Source of the DNA: Metasolibacillus meyeri
GTDB lineage: Bacteria; Bacillota; Bacilli; Bacillales_A; Planococcaceae
Direction of reading: 5' to 3'
NCBI RefSeq assembly: GCF_003049505.1
Contig: NZ_PYWN01000023.1
Coordinates: 1 to 64,000, forward strand
DNA: 64,000 bases
The translations under genes were made by a program, and so were the position numbers. The notes beneath the pieces were generated by a model that ran no database searches, was not told the DNA's origin, and worked only from the letters and a program-made list of their open reading frames with translations. Below, piece after piece: positions 25,717-34,608 of the stretch (position 1 is the first letter of the stretch; each line of letters starts with the position of its first letter).

Positions 25717-25789
25717 TTCGCCCGCAAGATACCCGAATTCGCTCATTAAACAGTGAAATTCGCCCGCAAGACACTCAAATTCGCCCACA
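25717..25789. repeat. Four-unit 21-bp-period intergenic array (copy 2)
   Basis: Cores begin at 25717 (TTCGCCCGCA), 25738 (TTCGCTCATT), 25759 (TTCGCCCGCA) and 25780 (TTCGCCCACA), again exactly 21 bases apart. The second unit carries the GCTCAT core seen in the other two arrays, which links the families. It lies between the yrkH-like and yrkI-like genes. Confidence 0.72.
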
Positions 25790-25825
25790 AGAAACGTGGA
25801 TGCCCAAATAAAGGAGGAAATAAGG

Positions 25826-26053
25826 ATGGAAAATATAAAGATTTTAGATGCAAAGGGTTTAGCTTGCCCGATGCCGATTGTGCGCACAAAAAAAGCGATG
25901 GATGCACTCACAGCAGGAGATATTTTAGAGGTACATGTAACGGATAAAGGAGCATTAGCAGATATCCCAGCGTGGACAAGTGCTGGAGGGCATGAAATAG
26001 TCGAGCAAACAGAAGAGGCTGATGTGCTGATATTCCGTATAAAAAAGGTGTAG
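25826..26053 (+). CDS. yrkI: TusA-family sulfur carrier (YrkI-like)
   Basis: A 75-residue stand-alone TusA domain with the active cysteine in LACPMPIV (Cys14), very similar to the TusA half of the fusion at 23986. The family passes persulfide sulfur between rhodaneses and acceptors. ATG 25826 follows AAGGAGG; an upstream ATG at 25796 would lie before that site. A 21-bp-period array separates it from yrkH, so co-transcription is likely but not certain. A terminator follows. Confidence 0.9.
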   Translation: MENIKILDAKGLACPMPIVRTKKAMDALTAGDILEVHVTDKGALADIPAWTSAGGHEIVEQTEEADVLIFRIKKV

Positions 26054-26061
26054 AAAATAGT

Positions 26062-26116
26062 GGAGGCAGTTTCTAAGATGACATAGTAGTCATGAGAAAT
26101 AACCGCCTCCTTTTTT
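26062..26116 (+). terminator. Terminator after the yrkI-like gene
   Basis: GGAGGC at 26062-26067 pairs with GCCTCC (26105-26110), extended by TTCT/AGAA and an inner ATGAC/GTCAT stem, followed by six T residues. Confidence 0.82.
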
Positions 26117-26138
26117 CAAACAGAAGGAAGGAATCCTC

Positions 26139-26903
26139 ATGTTTATTATCGTATTGTTTGCGATAGGATTTATCGGTTCATTTATTTCTGGTATGCTTGG
26201 CGTTGGTGGTTCGATTATTAAATATCCGATGCTCCTGTACATACCGTCATTATTTGGCTTGGCAACTTTTACAGCACATGAAGTATCGGGTATTAGTGCG
26301 GTACAAGTGTTTTTTGCTTCCATTGCGGGGGTGTGGGCATATCGCAAAGGCGGTTATTTAAATAAATCGCTGATTATAACGATGGGGAGTGCGATTTTAG
26401 TAGGAAGCTTCGTTGGTAGTTTTGGCTCATCTAGTTTGTCTGAGGGAAGTGTAAATATCGTTTATGGTATACTGGCGACAATTGCAGCTGCTATGATGTT
26501 TGTACCGAAAAGACAGTTAGATGATAAGCCGTTAGAGCAAGTAACTTTTCATAAACCGCTGGCTGCCATACTTGCATTCATTGTAGGGATAGGATCAGGC
26601 ATTGTTGGTGCTGCGGGCGGATTTTTACTTGTGCCAATTTTGCTCGTTGTACTAAAGATTCCAACGCGCATGACCATTGCAACAAGTCTCGCGATTACAT
26701 TTATTTCATCGATTGGAGGCAGTATCGGCAAGCTCATCACAGGACAAGTGGATTATGCGGCAGCTACGATTATGGTTATCGCCAGTATTATTGCAGCTCC
26801 TTTAGGTGCAAAAGTAGGCAAAACATTGAATACGAAGGCTTTACAAATGATATTGGCACTGCTGATTTTAACAACAGCGATTAAAATTTGGATAGATATG
26901 TGA
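26139..26903 (+). CDS. yrkJ: TauE/SafE sulfite exporter family protein (YrkJ-like)
   Basis: A 254-residue membrane protein with about eight helices and the duplicated TauE signature ([21 protein letters not shown] at the start and [20 protein letters not shown] near 152-171). The family exports sulfite or sulfonates. Here it would remove the sulfite formed by the persulfide dioxygenase, matching the order of the B. subtilis yrk cluster. GGAAGGAA precedes the ATG. Confidence 0.88.
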   Translation: MFIIVLFAIGFIGSFISGMLGVGGSIIKYPMLLYIPSLFGLATFTAHEVSGISAVQVFFASIAGVWAYRKGGYLNKSLIITMGSAILVGSFVGSFGSSSLSEGSVNIVYGILATIAAAMMFVPKRQLDDKPLEQVTFHKPLAAILAFIVGIGSGIVGAAGGFLLVPILLVVLKIPTRMTIATSLAITFISSIGGSIGKLITGQVDYAAATIMVIASIIAAPLGAKVGKTLNTKALQMILALLILTTAIKIWIDM

Positions 26904-26957
26904 AAATAGCAATCCTCTTTCATGTACGGCATAATGTATATGAAGGGGGATTGTTTG

Positions 26958-27887
26958 ATGTTATTACCGATTATTGATTTACATTGCGATGTGCTTTATA
27001 AATATGAGAAGAAGGAATTTGATTTCTTAAATGCGCCGTTCGATGTGAATTTACAAAACCTAAGACAAGGCAATGTAAAAGTGCAGGCATTTGCGATTTT
27101 TATTCATCCTACTGTACCAAAAGCAGAAAAAATAAAATCTGCATTGCACCAAATTTATTATTTTAAAACGCATGTTGTACGACCAGAAAATAAAGTAGTA
27201 CATATTAAAAATTGGTCAGATATTGAGCAACTTCAGGATGATGAAATTGGGGCAATCCTTACGATTGAAGGCGTCGATTTCTTTGAAGGTGATATTAAAA
27301 TGTGGCATTTATTCAGAGAGTTTGGCGTGTTGAGCATTGGGCTAACGTGGAATAATGCCAATGAAGCAGCCGATGGTGTGCAGGAGGATACGAAGCAAGG
27401 TGTCAAGGCATTCGGTCGTGAAATTATTCAGCTGAATAATGCACATCAAATATTTACGGACGTTTCACATTTAAGTGAGAAGAGTTTTTGGGATACGCTT
27501 GAGCTTGCGGATTATGTGATTGCCTCACATTCCAATGCGAAGACACTATGCGCACATCCTAGAAATTTAAGCGATGCGCAAATAAAAGCAATGGTAGAAA
27601 AAAATGCACCGATTCATATCGTATATTGTCCTATGTTTATTGTTGAGCAAGGAGAGGCGATAATTGCAGATTTAATTAAGCATATTGATCATATTTGTGC
27701 ACTAGGTGGTCAACACTTGATTGGCTTAGGTTCTGATTTTGATGGCATTGATCAAAAGGTTCAGCAGTTAGAAAACGCTAGCCAGCACTCCAATTTATTG
27801 AATGAGTTATTAAAGTATTATTCAGAGGATGCAGTGCGTGGCTTTGCAGGACAAAACTTTTTAAATCACTTACCAAAGCAGTTGTAA
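26958..27887 (+). CDS. Membrane-dipeptidase family (M19) peptidase
   Basis: A 309-residue zinc dipeptidase of the amidohydrolase fold. The N-terminal metal motif is DLHCDVL (residues about 6-12), the bridging glutamate lies in ILTIEGVD (about 92-99), SHSN (about 191-194) and the GLGSDFDG motif (about 257-264) complete the site. It hydrolyses dipeptides, including those with a C-terminal D-residue. ATG 26958 follows AAGGGGG, and no signal peptide is seen, so it is cytoplasmic. It is monocistronic. Confidence 0.9.
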   Translation: MLLPIIDLHCDVLYKYEKKEFDFLNAPFDVNLQNLRQGNVKVQAFAIFIHPTVPKAEKIKSALHQIYYFKTHVVRPENKVVHIKNWSDIEQLQDDEIGAILTIEGVDFFEGDIKMWHLFREFGVLSIGLTWNNANEAADGVQEDTKQGVKAFGREIIQLNNAHQIFTDVSHLSEKSFWDTLELADYVIASHSNAKTLCAHPRNLSDAQIKAMVEKNAPIHIVYCPMFIVEQGEAIIADLIKHIDHICALGGQHLIGLGSDFDGIDQKVQQLENASQHSNLLNELLKYYSEDAVRGFAGQNFLNHLPKQL

Positions 27888-28014
27888 AAGTTATCTGAAT
27901 GGTAGTCTAGCGCAGAGGGTACTAAAAAAATCAATGTATAGCAAAAATCTTAGTATAAATCGGCTTTTTATATCTATCAGAGTAGATAAATCACAAATAA
28001 TTATGGTGTTTTTC

Positions 28015-28050
28015 TGCTGCGATAGATACCCTCTCTATCGTAGCATTTTT
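28015..28050 (+). terminator. Intrinsic terminator downstream of the dipeptidase gene
   Basis: TGCTGCGATAG (28015-28025) pairs with CTATCGTAGCA (28035-28045), followed by TTTTTC. Confidence 0.8.
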
Positions 28051-28124
28051 CAGACTACTGTTGGCCGTTTTATGCCATATTAACACCCCGCGTCAAAATA
28101 GTGAGTGAAAACGAAAGGGGAATC

Positions 28125-28163
28125 AACAGCCTGTAAAAAACCGATTGATAGTTTCACTTTATT
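28125..28163 (+). repeat. 39-bp dispersed repeat, copy 1
   Basis: Matches 59437-59475 at 34 of 39 positions; shared blocks include AACAGCCT, CGATTG and TTCACTTTATT. In copy 2 the CCTAC/GTAGG arms can form a hairpin. Confidence 0.6.
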
Positions 28164-28457
28164 GACATGTGGTTGCTGCTGCTACGCTTTCGCACAAATC
28201 TATTTAGAAAATTGCTTGTATTCATTGAAAAATTGAAAATGCTGGATTCAACGTTTTTGTTCAAAATTTAAGGTGAGTAAGTGAAGTAACTTTCATTAGG
28301 TTCTAAAGCTTTATAGGATATAAGCGCCCACTTTGGTTTACCATCAACAATGATATATTTCTTTCTCTAGTTGAAATAAGGGAACGTGTACATCTATATT
28401 GCCAGTTGGTAATATTTTGATATGTAATTCATTCGAATTTCCCGTTTTTTAATATAG

Positions 28458-28489
28458 TAAAAAAGCTTTTCGAGTTTGTTCGAAAAGCT
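28458..28489 (-). terminator. Terminator of the PCYCGC lipoprotein gene
   Basis: AGCTTTTCGA (28464-28473) pairs with TCGAAAAGCT (28480-28489); on the minus strand a T-run follows. Confidence 0.88.
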
Positions 28490-28499
28490 GTAAGTGTCA

Positions 28500-28970
28500 T
28501 TATGCTGGAAATGGTGTGTCTGTTGGCTTTGCATAGCCTTCCTTATACATTTCGTCAATCGTTTCGCGAATTTCTTTTAGCTCCATCCCGTCTTTATACA
28601 TTTTGGCTGATTGTAAGGCGATTTCTAAGCATGCAATACAGCGTGTGCCATGGTCATCCCAAACGACAGCTCCATCCTCTTTGACTTCTTGTATAAAGCA
28701 ATTTAAATTGTTGCGATGTCCTGCAGATTCGCCACAGCCACAATAACAAGGAATCCATTCTAATAGCTCTGTTGCTTGCCCTGCAATTTGATAGGTTAAA
28801 CGAATATTCTCAGGTTGTTCATCTAAAAAAGATGGCAGTATTTCAGCACTTGCTGTTTCCTCTTGAATATCTCCATTACTATGTGCATGACCATCATGTG
28901 CCTCTTCTTTCGAGCTGCATGCAGCCAAAAGTAAAACAATGGCTACTAAACTAAGTCGTAGTTTTTTCAT
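28500..28970 (-). CDS. PCYCGC-motif lipoprotein
   Basis: A 156-residue lipoprotein: signal MKKLRLSLVAIVLLLAAC with cysteine at residue 18, a His-rich stretch (HDGHAHSNG, residues about 25-33) and the PCYCGCGESAGH motif that defines its family (about 79-90), plus more cysteines in NCF and RCIAC. The family function is unknown; the ligand set suggests metal binding. A seven-base-spacer operator of the type found upstream of copA and csoR precedes it, so I infer copper control. ATG 28970 follows GGAGG. It is transcribed alone. Confidence 0.83.
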   Translation of the reverse strand: MKKLRLSLVAIVLLLAACSSKEEAHDGHAHSNGDIQEETASAEILPSFLDEQPENIRLTYQIAGQATELLEWIPCYCGCGESAGHRNNLNCFIQEVKEDGAVVWDDHGTRCIACLEIALQSAKMYKDGMELKEIRETIDEMYKEGYAKPTDTPFPA

Positions 28971-28996
28971 ATCGATTGCCTCCTTATTTTAATAAA

Positions 28997-29016
28997 ATTA
29001 TAGCATAGGGGGGTAT
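28997..29016 (-). promoter_or_regulatory. Predicted CsoR-type operator and -10 of the PCYCGC gene
   Basis: On the plus strand, ATAGC-ATAGGGG-GGTAT (29000-29016) is an inverted repeat with a seven-base spacer and an imperfect left arm. The minus-strand -10 TATAAT (29002-28997) overlaps it, so a bound repressor would block transcription. Confidence 0.6.
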
Positions 29017-29237
29017 GGTATTTATTGAATAATTCATGACAATCTCATAATGAATCATTCAACCTAGCGAATTATAATAATTTTTTTAAATAGTGAGCCC
29101 TATAGAAGCTACTTGAAAACGCTTTTTCACTGCTAAAATAAGGAGAAGTTCTTAGAGGTGTAAAAATTTTTTGCGTTGATTTTCGTTTTTTTAAACATTA
29201 AGCTGAGAAATAGCTTAGATGTAAAGGGGTTATTTTG

Positions 29238-30668
29238 ATGAAAAAGGAAATAAACGCATGGTGGGCAGTGCTTACTTTTGTGATTATGATTACTGCGATG
29301 GTTATTACGATTGTAAAGCTTGACCAAGGACCACATGTACCATTAATTATCGGAACAATTACAGCTGCAATTGTAGCTAAAATGCATGGCTTCAAATGGA
29401 ATGAAATTGAGGGGATGATGTATAAAGGGATACGCCTTGCATTACCAGCAATTGTCATCATTATATTAGTAGGGTTAGTTATTGGCGCATGGATCGGTGG
29501 CGGTGTAGTTGCGACGATGATTTATTACGGTTTAAAGCTTATTTCGCCTGCATGGTTTTTAGTAACGATTATGCTATTATGTGCAATCGTATCGTTAGCA
29601 ATTGGTAGTTCTTGGTCAACGATGGCAACGATTGGTGTTGCAGGCATGGGGATTGGCTTGAGCATGGGGATTCCAGCAGCAATGATTGCTGGTGCAGTTA
29701 TTTCAGGTTCTTATTTTGGTGATAAGATGTCGCCATTATCAGATACGACAAACTTAGCAGCTGGCTTAACAGGAACAGATTTATTTGAGCATATTAAACA
29801 TATGCTTTATACAACGATTCCAGCTTTAACTATTGCATTCATCGTATTTGGTATTATGGGACGTAGCTTTGCGGATATTTCGATGAAGTCAGAGGAAATT
29901 TTGACAACGCTTACAGTGATAGAAGAAAGCTTTGTTATTTCTCCCTGGTTGCTTCTTGTGCCAATAGGAGTTATCGTGCTTGTCGCAGTTAAAGTACCTG
30001 CGATTCCGGCGTTAGTTGCAGGGATTATATCAGGCTTCTTATTGCAAATTTTTGTGCAAGGTGGAACAACAGCAGAGGCAGTTGCGGCATTGCAAGAAGG
30101 ATTTGTTATTGCAACAGGTAATGAAATGGTGGACGAGCTGTTTAATCGTGGTGGTTTAGATTCTATGATGTATACGGTTTCAATGACGATTGTAGCGATG
30201 ACATTCGGTGGGGTTTTAGAGTATTCAGGTATGTTAAAAGCCTTGATGAATGTCATTATAAAAATGGCGAAATCTACAGGTAGCTTAATTGCATCGACGA
30301 TTGCGGCGTGTATTACGACAAATGCGACATGTTCAGAGCAATATATTTCAATTGTTGTACCTTCACGTATGTTCGCAGAAGCGTACGAAAAGCGCGGCTT
30401 GCATTCTAAAAACCTGTCACGTGCTTTAGAGGATGGAGGGACATTAACATCTGTGTTCTTCCCATGGAATACTTGTGGTGTATTCATTTTAGCAACATTA
30501 GGTGTAGGCGCAATGGAATACGCACCATACGCTATTTTAAACTTCCTTGTCCCAATTATTTCGATTATTTATGCTTATGTAGGCTTCGCGATTGTTAAAA
30601 TGACGCCTGAAGAAATAGCTGCGGCAGAGCAACGCAGAAAGAAAGAGGAGCAGGAAGTCACGGTTTAA
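29238..30668 (+). CDS. nhaC: Na+/H+ antiporter NhaC family
   Basis: A 476-residue membrane protein with about eleven helices. The GSSWSTMATIGVAGMGIG and GSYFGDKMSPLSDTTNLAAG stretches (residues about 125-142 and 155-174) are hallmarks of NhaC. The C-terminus is highly charged and cytoplasmic. It exchanges Na+ for protons and complements Mrp; other NhaC-family members exchange malate and lactate or arginine. ATG 29238 follows AAAGGGG; the TTG directly before it is less likely. Confidence 0.88.
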   Translation: MKKEINAWWAVLTFVIMITAMVITIVKLDQGPHVPLIIGTITAAIVAKMHGFKWNEIEGMMYKGIRLALPAIVIIILVGLVIGAWIGGGVVATMIYYGLKLISPAWFLVTIMLLCAIVSLAIGSSWSTMATIGVAGMGIGLSMGIPAAMIAGAVISGSYFGDKMSPLSDTTNLAAGLTGTDLFEHIKHMLYTTIPALTIAFIVFGIMGRSFADISMKSEEILTTLTVIEESFVISPWLLLVPIGVIVLVAVKVPAIPALVAGIISGFLLQIFVQGGTTAEAVAALQEGFVIATGNEMVDELFNRGGLDSMMYTVSMTIVAMTFGGVLEYSGMLKALMNVIIKMAKSTGSLIASTIAACITTNATCSEQYISIVVPSRMFAEAYEKRGLHSKNLSRALEDGGTLTSVFFPWNTCGVFILATLGVGAMEYAPYAILNFLVPIISIIYAYVGFAIVKMTPEEIAAAEQRRKKEEQEVTV

Positions 30669-30671
30669 AAT

Positions 30672-30713
30672 AAAAAATCTGCCCGGCATTTGAATGCTAG
30701 GCAGATTTTTTTA
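30672..30713. terminator. Bidirectional terminator between nhaC and copA
   Basis: AAAAATCTGCC pairs with GGCAGATTTTT, with an inner GGCATT/GAATGCT stem; T-rich exits on both strands. Confidence 0.9.
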
Positions 30714-33116
30714 ATGCAATTTCACACGCTGTAATCTGAGTGCATTGAGCACAACAGACACAGAGCTAAATGCCATGGCAGCACCAGCCACCCAAGGCGC
30801 TAAAAGACCGATTGCTGCAATTGGAATACCTAAAGTGTTGTAGGCAAATGCCCAAAATAGGTTTTGCTTAATATTACGCATCGTTTTGCGGCTCATTAAA
30901 ATGGCGTCAGCAATGCCGTTCAAATCACCACGAATTAATGTAATATCAGCTGCCTCCATCGCAATATCTGTACCTGTTCCGATAGCCATACCAATATCGG
31001 CTGTCACTAGGGCAGGAGCATCGTTAATGCCATCACCAACCATCGCGACTTTCTTGCCCATTGCTTGTAGTTTTTTCACTTCATCTGCTTTTCCTTCTGG
31101 AAGCACTTCCGCAATGACTTTGTTAACGCCTACTTCTGTGCCGATTGCTTGCGCGGTGCGCTTATTATCACCTGTCATCATAATGACTTCGATGCCCATT
31201 GCTTGAAGGCGTTCAACTGCATCTTTCGATGTTTCCTTCACAGTATCCGCAACAGCAACAAGTCCGGCATATTGTCCATTTATTGCGACAAGCATCGCTG
31301 TTTTGCCGCTTTCCTCTAATGTTTCCATGGAGGATAAAACATTTGTGATATCAATATTGTACTGTGCCATTAATTTGCGTGTACCGATGACAACCGCTTG
31401 CCCTGAAACAGTCGCTTGCACACCATAGCCGGGAATTGCTTCGAAATATTGTACATCCCCTAATGTGATGTTACGCTCTTCAATTCCTTGCACAATAGCT
31501 TGTGCTAATGGATGCTCAGATTGCTTTTCAGCAGCACCAACTAACGATAAAACAGTTTTTTCATCTGTGCCATTAGCTAATAGCACATCTGTTAAGACGG
31601 GTTTACCATGTGTGACAGTGCCTGTTTTATCAACAACGACCGTATTAATATGACCCGTTTGCTCTAAATGCTCGCCACCTTTAAATAAAATACCGAATTC
31701 CGCTGCACGCCCAGAGCCTGCCATAATGGATGTCGGTGTTGCTAAGCCTAGCGCACAAGGACAGGCGATAACGAGAATAGTAATGAAAACTTCAAGGGCT
31801 GGTGTGAATTCACCTGGCTGCACCCAGACAAGCCAAACGATAAAGGCTAACACGGCGATTGCGACAACGATTGGCACGAAAACACCTGAAATTTTATCGG
31901 CAAGTCGTTGGATTGGCGCTTTAGAGCCTTGTGCATCTTCCACGACTTTAATAATTTGGGCAAGTGCTGTGTCGCGTCCAACCTTCGTTGCCTTCATGCG
32001 AATAAAGCCGTTATTATTGACAGTCGCACCGAATAGTAAATCGCCAACTTTTTTATCGACAGGTAAACTTTCGCCTGTAAGCATGGATTCATCTACAGCT
32101 GTGTTACCTTCCATCACTTCGCCATCAACGGGAATTTTTTCTCCTGGCTTTACTAAAATAATATCGCCAATAATTACTTCCTCTAGTGGAATTTCCTTTT
32201 CAATGCCATCACGTACGACTAAAGCTGTTTTCGCTTGTAGCCCCATTAATTTTTTGATTGCCTCAGACGAGCGACCTTTCGCTTTTGCCTCAAATAATTT
32301 CCCTAATAAGATTAATGTAATTAATACAGCGCTCGTTTCAAAGTAGAGGTGTGCATGGTGTGAATTGCCGTGTAAAATGGCTTGATATACGCTGTAAAAA
32401 TAAGCAGCAGATGTGCCCATTGCAACGAGTACATCCATATTGGCACTACCATTACGTAATGCTTTATAAGCACTCACATAAAACTGCCAGCCAATAATAA
32501 ATTGCACAGGTGTTGCGAGTGCCATTTGCACCCACGGGTTCATTAAGAAGTCAGGTACATATAAAAACGATGTAAAAGAGAAATGTCCAACCATCGTCCA
32601 AAGTAGTGGTAGTGCAAAAATTGCAGCTGCGATAAATTTACGTGTTTGCTTTTGAATCGCTTGCTGGCGATGGTCTGTTGCTTCTTGCACCAAAGGCTGT
32701 GCTGCGCCATAGCCGAGCTTTTCGACGCGTGCAATCATATCTGCTACCGCAATTTCAGCAGGGTTAAATTCGATTGTCGCTCTTTCCAAAGCTAAGTTGA
32801 CATTGGCTGTTGTCACACCATCTAATTTATTTAGGCCTTTTTCAATGCGTGTTGCACAGGCAGCGCAAGTCATGCCAGTAATATTAAGCTCAGCTTTTTC
32901 CTTCACTGTACCATAGCCAAGTGCTTCGATTTTCTTTTCTAAATCAGCGATATTAACTTTATCCGCATCATATTTGATTGCCGATTTTTCAAGTGCTAAA
33001 TTGACGGTTGCTTCCTCTACACCGTCCATTTTATTTAAAACTTTTTCGATACGTGCCGAGCAGGCGGCACAGGTCATCCCAGTAATTTGTAATGTCGTTT
33101 CCTTTGTTGTTGCCAT
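30711..33116 (-). CDS. copA: Copper-exporting P1B-type ATPase CopA
   Basis: About 801 residues. Two N-terminal heavy-metal-associated domains carry GMTCAAC (Cys16/Cys19 and Cys84/Cys87). Eight membrane helices follow, with the ion-binding CPC in [13 protein letters not shown], the phosphorylation motif [13 protein letters not shown] in EKQSEHPLA and the [12 protein letters not shown] hinge. It exports Cu(I) from the cytoplasm. ATG 33116 follows GAGGTG. The gene has its own promoter and operator downstream of copZ, giving the order csoR-copZ-copA on the minus strand, as in B. subtilis. Confidence 0.97.
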   Translation of the reverse strand: MATTKETTLQITGMTCAACSARIEKVLNKMDGVEEATVNLALEKSAIKYDADKVNIADLEKKIEALGYGTVKEKAELNITGMTCAACATRIEKGLNKLDGVTTANVNLALERATIEFNPAEIAVADMIARVEKLGYGAAQPLVQEATDHRQQAIQKQTRKFIAAAIFALPLLWTMVGHFSFTSFLYVPDFLMNPWVQMALATPVQFIIGWQFYVSAYKALRNGSANMDVLVAMGTSAAYFYSVYQAILHGNSHHAHLYFETSAVLITLILLGKLFEAKAKGRSSEAIKKLMGLQAKTALVVRDGIEKEIPLEEVIIGDIILVKPGEKIPVDGEVMEGNTAVDESMLTGESLPVDKKVGDLLFGATVNNNGFIRMKATKVGRDTALAQIIKVVEDAQGSKAPIQRLADKISGVFVPIVVAIAVLAFIVWLVWVQPGEFTPALEVFITILVIACPCALGLATPTSIMAGSGRAAEFGILFKGGEHLEQTGHINTVVVDKTGTVTHGKPVLTDVLLANGTDEKTVLSLVGAAEKQSEHPLAQAIVQGIEERNITLGDVQYFEAIPGYGVQATVSGQAVVIGTRKLMAQYNIDITNVLSSMETLEESGKTAMLVAINGQYAGLVAVADTVKETSKDAVERLQAMGIEVIMMTGDNKRTAQAIGTEVGVNKVIAEVLPEGKADEVKKLQAMGKKVAMVGDGINDAPALVTADIGMAIGTGTDIAMEAADITLIRGDLNGIADAILMSRKTMRNIKQNLFWAFAYNTLGIPIAAIGLLAPWVAGAAMAFSSVSVVLNALRLQRVKLH

Positions 33117-33130
33117 TTTGCTCACCTCAC

Positions 33131-33160
33131 ATACTATATAGGGGTATATATTTTTGTAAA
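33131..33160 (-). promoter_or_regulatory. copA promoter with CsoR operator
   Basis: On the minus strand, TTTACA (33160-33155) and TATAGT (33138-33133) are spaced by sixteen bases. The repeat ATACT-7-GGTAT (plus strand 33131-33147) covers the -10 and spacer. It has a seven-base spacer, as at csoR. Confidence 0.78.
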
Positions 33161-33195
33161 GAAGAGAGCGCTTCTGAGAAGCACTCTACTTGATT

Positions 33196-33402
33196 TTACT
33201 TAACGTCGTAGCCTTGGTCGTCGATTGTTTCTTTAATTTTTTCAACAGTTACTTGTGCTTCATCAAAAGCGACAGCTACTGTTGCTGCCTCTAGATTTAC
33301 TGTTACTTGTTCAACACCTGTAAGCTCACCAACGCTTCCTTCTACAGCTTTCACACAATGACCACATGACATACCTTGTACATTTAATGTTACATTTTGC
33401 AT
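33196..33402 (-). CDS. copZ: Copper chaperone CopZ
   Basis: A 68-residue single heavy-metal-associated domain with the Cu(I)-binding motif GMSCGHC (Cys13, Cys16). It carries copper to the CopA ATPase and supplies CsoR. AAGGAG precedes the ATG. It lies fourteen bases behind csoR, so the two share a transcript; a hairpin between copZ and copA (about 33160-33185) may reduce read-through. Confidence 0.95.
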   Translation of the reverse strand: MQNVTLNVQGMSCGHCVKAVEGSVGELTGVEQVTVNLEAATVAVAFDEAQVTVEKIKETIDDQGYDVK

Positions 33403-33416
33403 AAATAATCCGCTCC

Positions 33417-33728
33417 TTATTTTTTCATTAATTTATGGATGGTTACAACTAATTCATCAATCACTGCATCATCGCCATCTGATAAGCGATCTACGACACA
33501 GCCTTTTAAATGCCCTTCAAGTAAAATTTTGGCAACGCTATTGAGGGCAGATTGAGTTGCTGCTAATTGTGTAATGACATCATCACAGTAGACATCCTTT
33601 TCAATCATGCCTTTAATGCCACGAATTTGACCTTCAATGCGGTTCAGGCGCGTCGTCATATCTTTTTTTACCGACTCAGGGTGATGACTTTTTCGACAAG
33701 CAGTAGTGTCGTCAACAGTATGCTCCAT
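33417..33728 (-). CDS. csoR: Copper-sensing repressor CsoR
   Basis: A 103-residue DUF156 repressor with the complete copper-site set Cys48, His73 and Cys77 (VYCDD and GHLKGC). The N-terminal extension holds extra Cys and His residues (ACRKSHH). Copper binding releases it from operators at csoR itself and copA. This contrasts with the paralogue at 22516, which lacks the histidine. ATG 33728 follows GGAGGCG; the TTG at 33743 would contain that site. Confidence 0.95.
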   Translation of the reverse strand: MEHTVDDTTACRKSHHPESVKKDMTTRLNRIEGQIRGIKGMIEKDVYCDDVITQLAATQSALNSVAKILLEGHLKGCVVDRLSDGDDAVIDELVVTIHKLMKK

Positions 33729-33761
33729 TATGCTCGCCTCCAATCTTTGAATTTAATTTAC

Positions 33762-33784
33762 CATACCTATGTAGGGTATGTCAA
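33762..33784 (-). promoter_or_regulatory. csoR promoter and operator
   Basis: The inverted repeat CATACC-TATGTAG-GGTATG (33762-33780) has a seven-base spacer. On the minus strand TTGACA (33784-33779) directly precedes it as the -35 element; the -10 is a weaker TAAATT. Confidence 0.78.
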
Positions 33785-33826
33785 TGAAGAGGATCTTCGA
33801 GAAGCATCACTGATAATATCGAGTAA

Positions 33827-33899
33827 TCGCTCATAGCGGGAAGAAAAGTGATCATAAGTAGGGCAGAATCGCTCATAGTAGAGCTAAAAGTGATCATAA
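33827..33899. repeat. Four-unit 21-bp-period intergenic array (copy 3)
   Basis: Cores begin at 33827 (TCGCTCATAG), 33848 (GTGATCATAA), 33869 (TCGCTCATAG) and 33890 (GTGATCATAA), exactly 21 bases apart and alternating between two core types. The rest of the csoR-tlpA interval shows only a terminator. Confidence 0.78.
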
Positions 33900-34065
33900 A
33901 CAGCCAAAAGTCGTAGAGATATTGGTGAATCCACAGATACAATTTAAAGTTACTGCGTCACTCTTTAATTGAGCCATTTCCACCGCTGATTTAATCATTT
34001 TTCTCTATTATTGATTAAGAAAGGCGCAGATATATTTCAAATTTCGTCGATAAATTGAGAAAACC

Positions 34066-34089
34066 CGCCGATTTCTCAGCGGGTTTGTC
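34066..34089 (-). terminator. Terminator of the TlpA-like operon
   Basis: AACCCGC pairs with GCGGGTT around a ten-base loop; on the minus strand TTTTCTC follows. Confidence 0.75.
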
Positions 34090-34095
34090 ATGTTG

Positions 34096-34608
34096 TTAAT
34101 AAGAATCAAGAATATTTTCAATCATTTCTTCATCTAAAGTACCGATGAATTTTTCCATGATATTGCCTTCTTCATCAAGGAAATAAGTTGTTGGGATAGG
34201 GATGATTTCATACAGCTCTCCCACCTCGCCATCAACATCAAGTAAAACAGGGAATGTGAGTCCGTAACCATCGATAAAATTTTCTACATCGCGTATTGAA
34301 TCAGAGGTTGTCAAATTCACAGCGAGCAATGCAACATCGCTATCCTCATGCTTTTCGTGGAAGTTTTGCATATGCGGCATCTCAGCTTTACATGGTGGAC
34401 ACCATGTCGTCCAAAAGTTTAAAATGACTTTTTTCCCTTTATAATCAGATAAAGAAACATTTGTGCCATCAAGTGTTTCAAGTGTGAAGTCAGCCGCTTG
34501 ATCTGCATTTTCACGTTTTTCCTTTTTGTTCATCGCATTTACTACACTGAACACAATGACAACGATGGCGGCTGCAATAATAGCGATAGATAGTATTTTT
34601 TTACCCAT
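34096..34608 (-). CDS. TlpA/ResA-like membrane-anchored thiol-disulfide oxidoreductase
   Basis: A 170-residue redoxin. An N-terminal helix (residues about 5-23) anchors it, and the thioredoxin-fold domain outside the membrane has the active site WCPPC (Cys70, Cys73) and the cis-proline region PIPTTYFL near 145-152. Relatives reduce or form disulfides in cytochrome c maturation or sporulation. It overlaps the upstream membrane-protein gene by eight bases. GGAGAG precedes the ATG. Its redox partner is not shown. Confidence 0.9.
   Translation of the reverse strand: MGKKILSIAIIAAAIVVIVFSVVNAMNKKEKRENADQAADFTLETLDGTNVSLSDYKGKKVILNFWTTWCPPCKAEMPHMQNFHEKHEDSDVALLAVNLTTSDSIRDVENFIDGYGLTFPVLLDVDGEVGELYEIIPIPTTYFLDEEGNIMEKFIGTLDEEMIENILDSY

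Larger units (their letters stand above)
27888..28499. other. Gene-free interval with terminator and dispersed repeats
   Basis: No gene is supported in these 612 bases. A terminator lies at 28015-28050. A 39-base sequence at 28125-28163 recurs at 59437-59475 with five differences. A further stretch at 28173-28194 (TGCTGCTACGCTTTCGCA) resembles 51717-51735. The interval ends with the terminator of the PCYCGC gene. Confidence 0.6.

Noticed and set aside
29807-30487. Long minus-strand frame opposite nhaC
   Set aside because: Codon shadow of a well-supported transporter; no ribosome site or recognisable domain.
31726-32346. Long plus-strand frame opposite copA
   Set aside because: Shadow of the copA reading frame, rich in Ser and Thr as expected from antisense translation.
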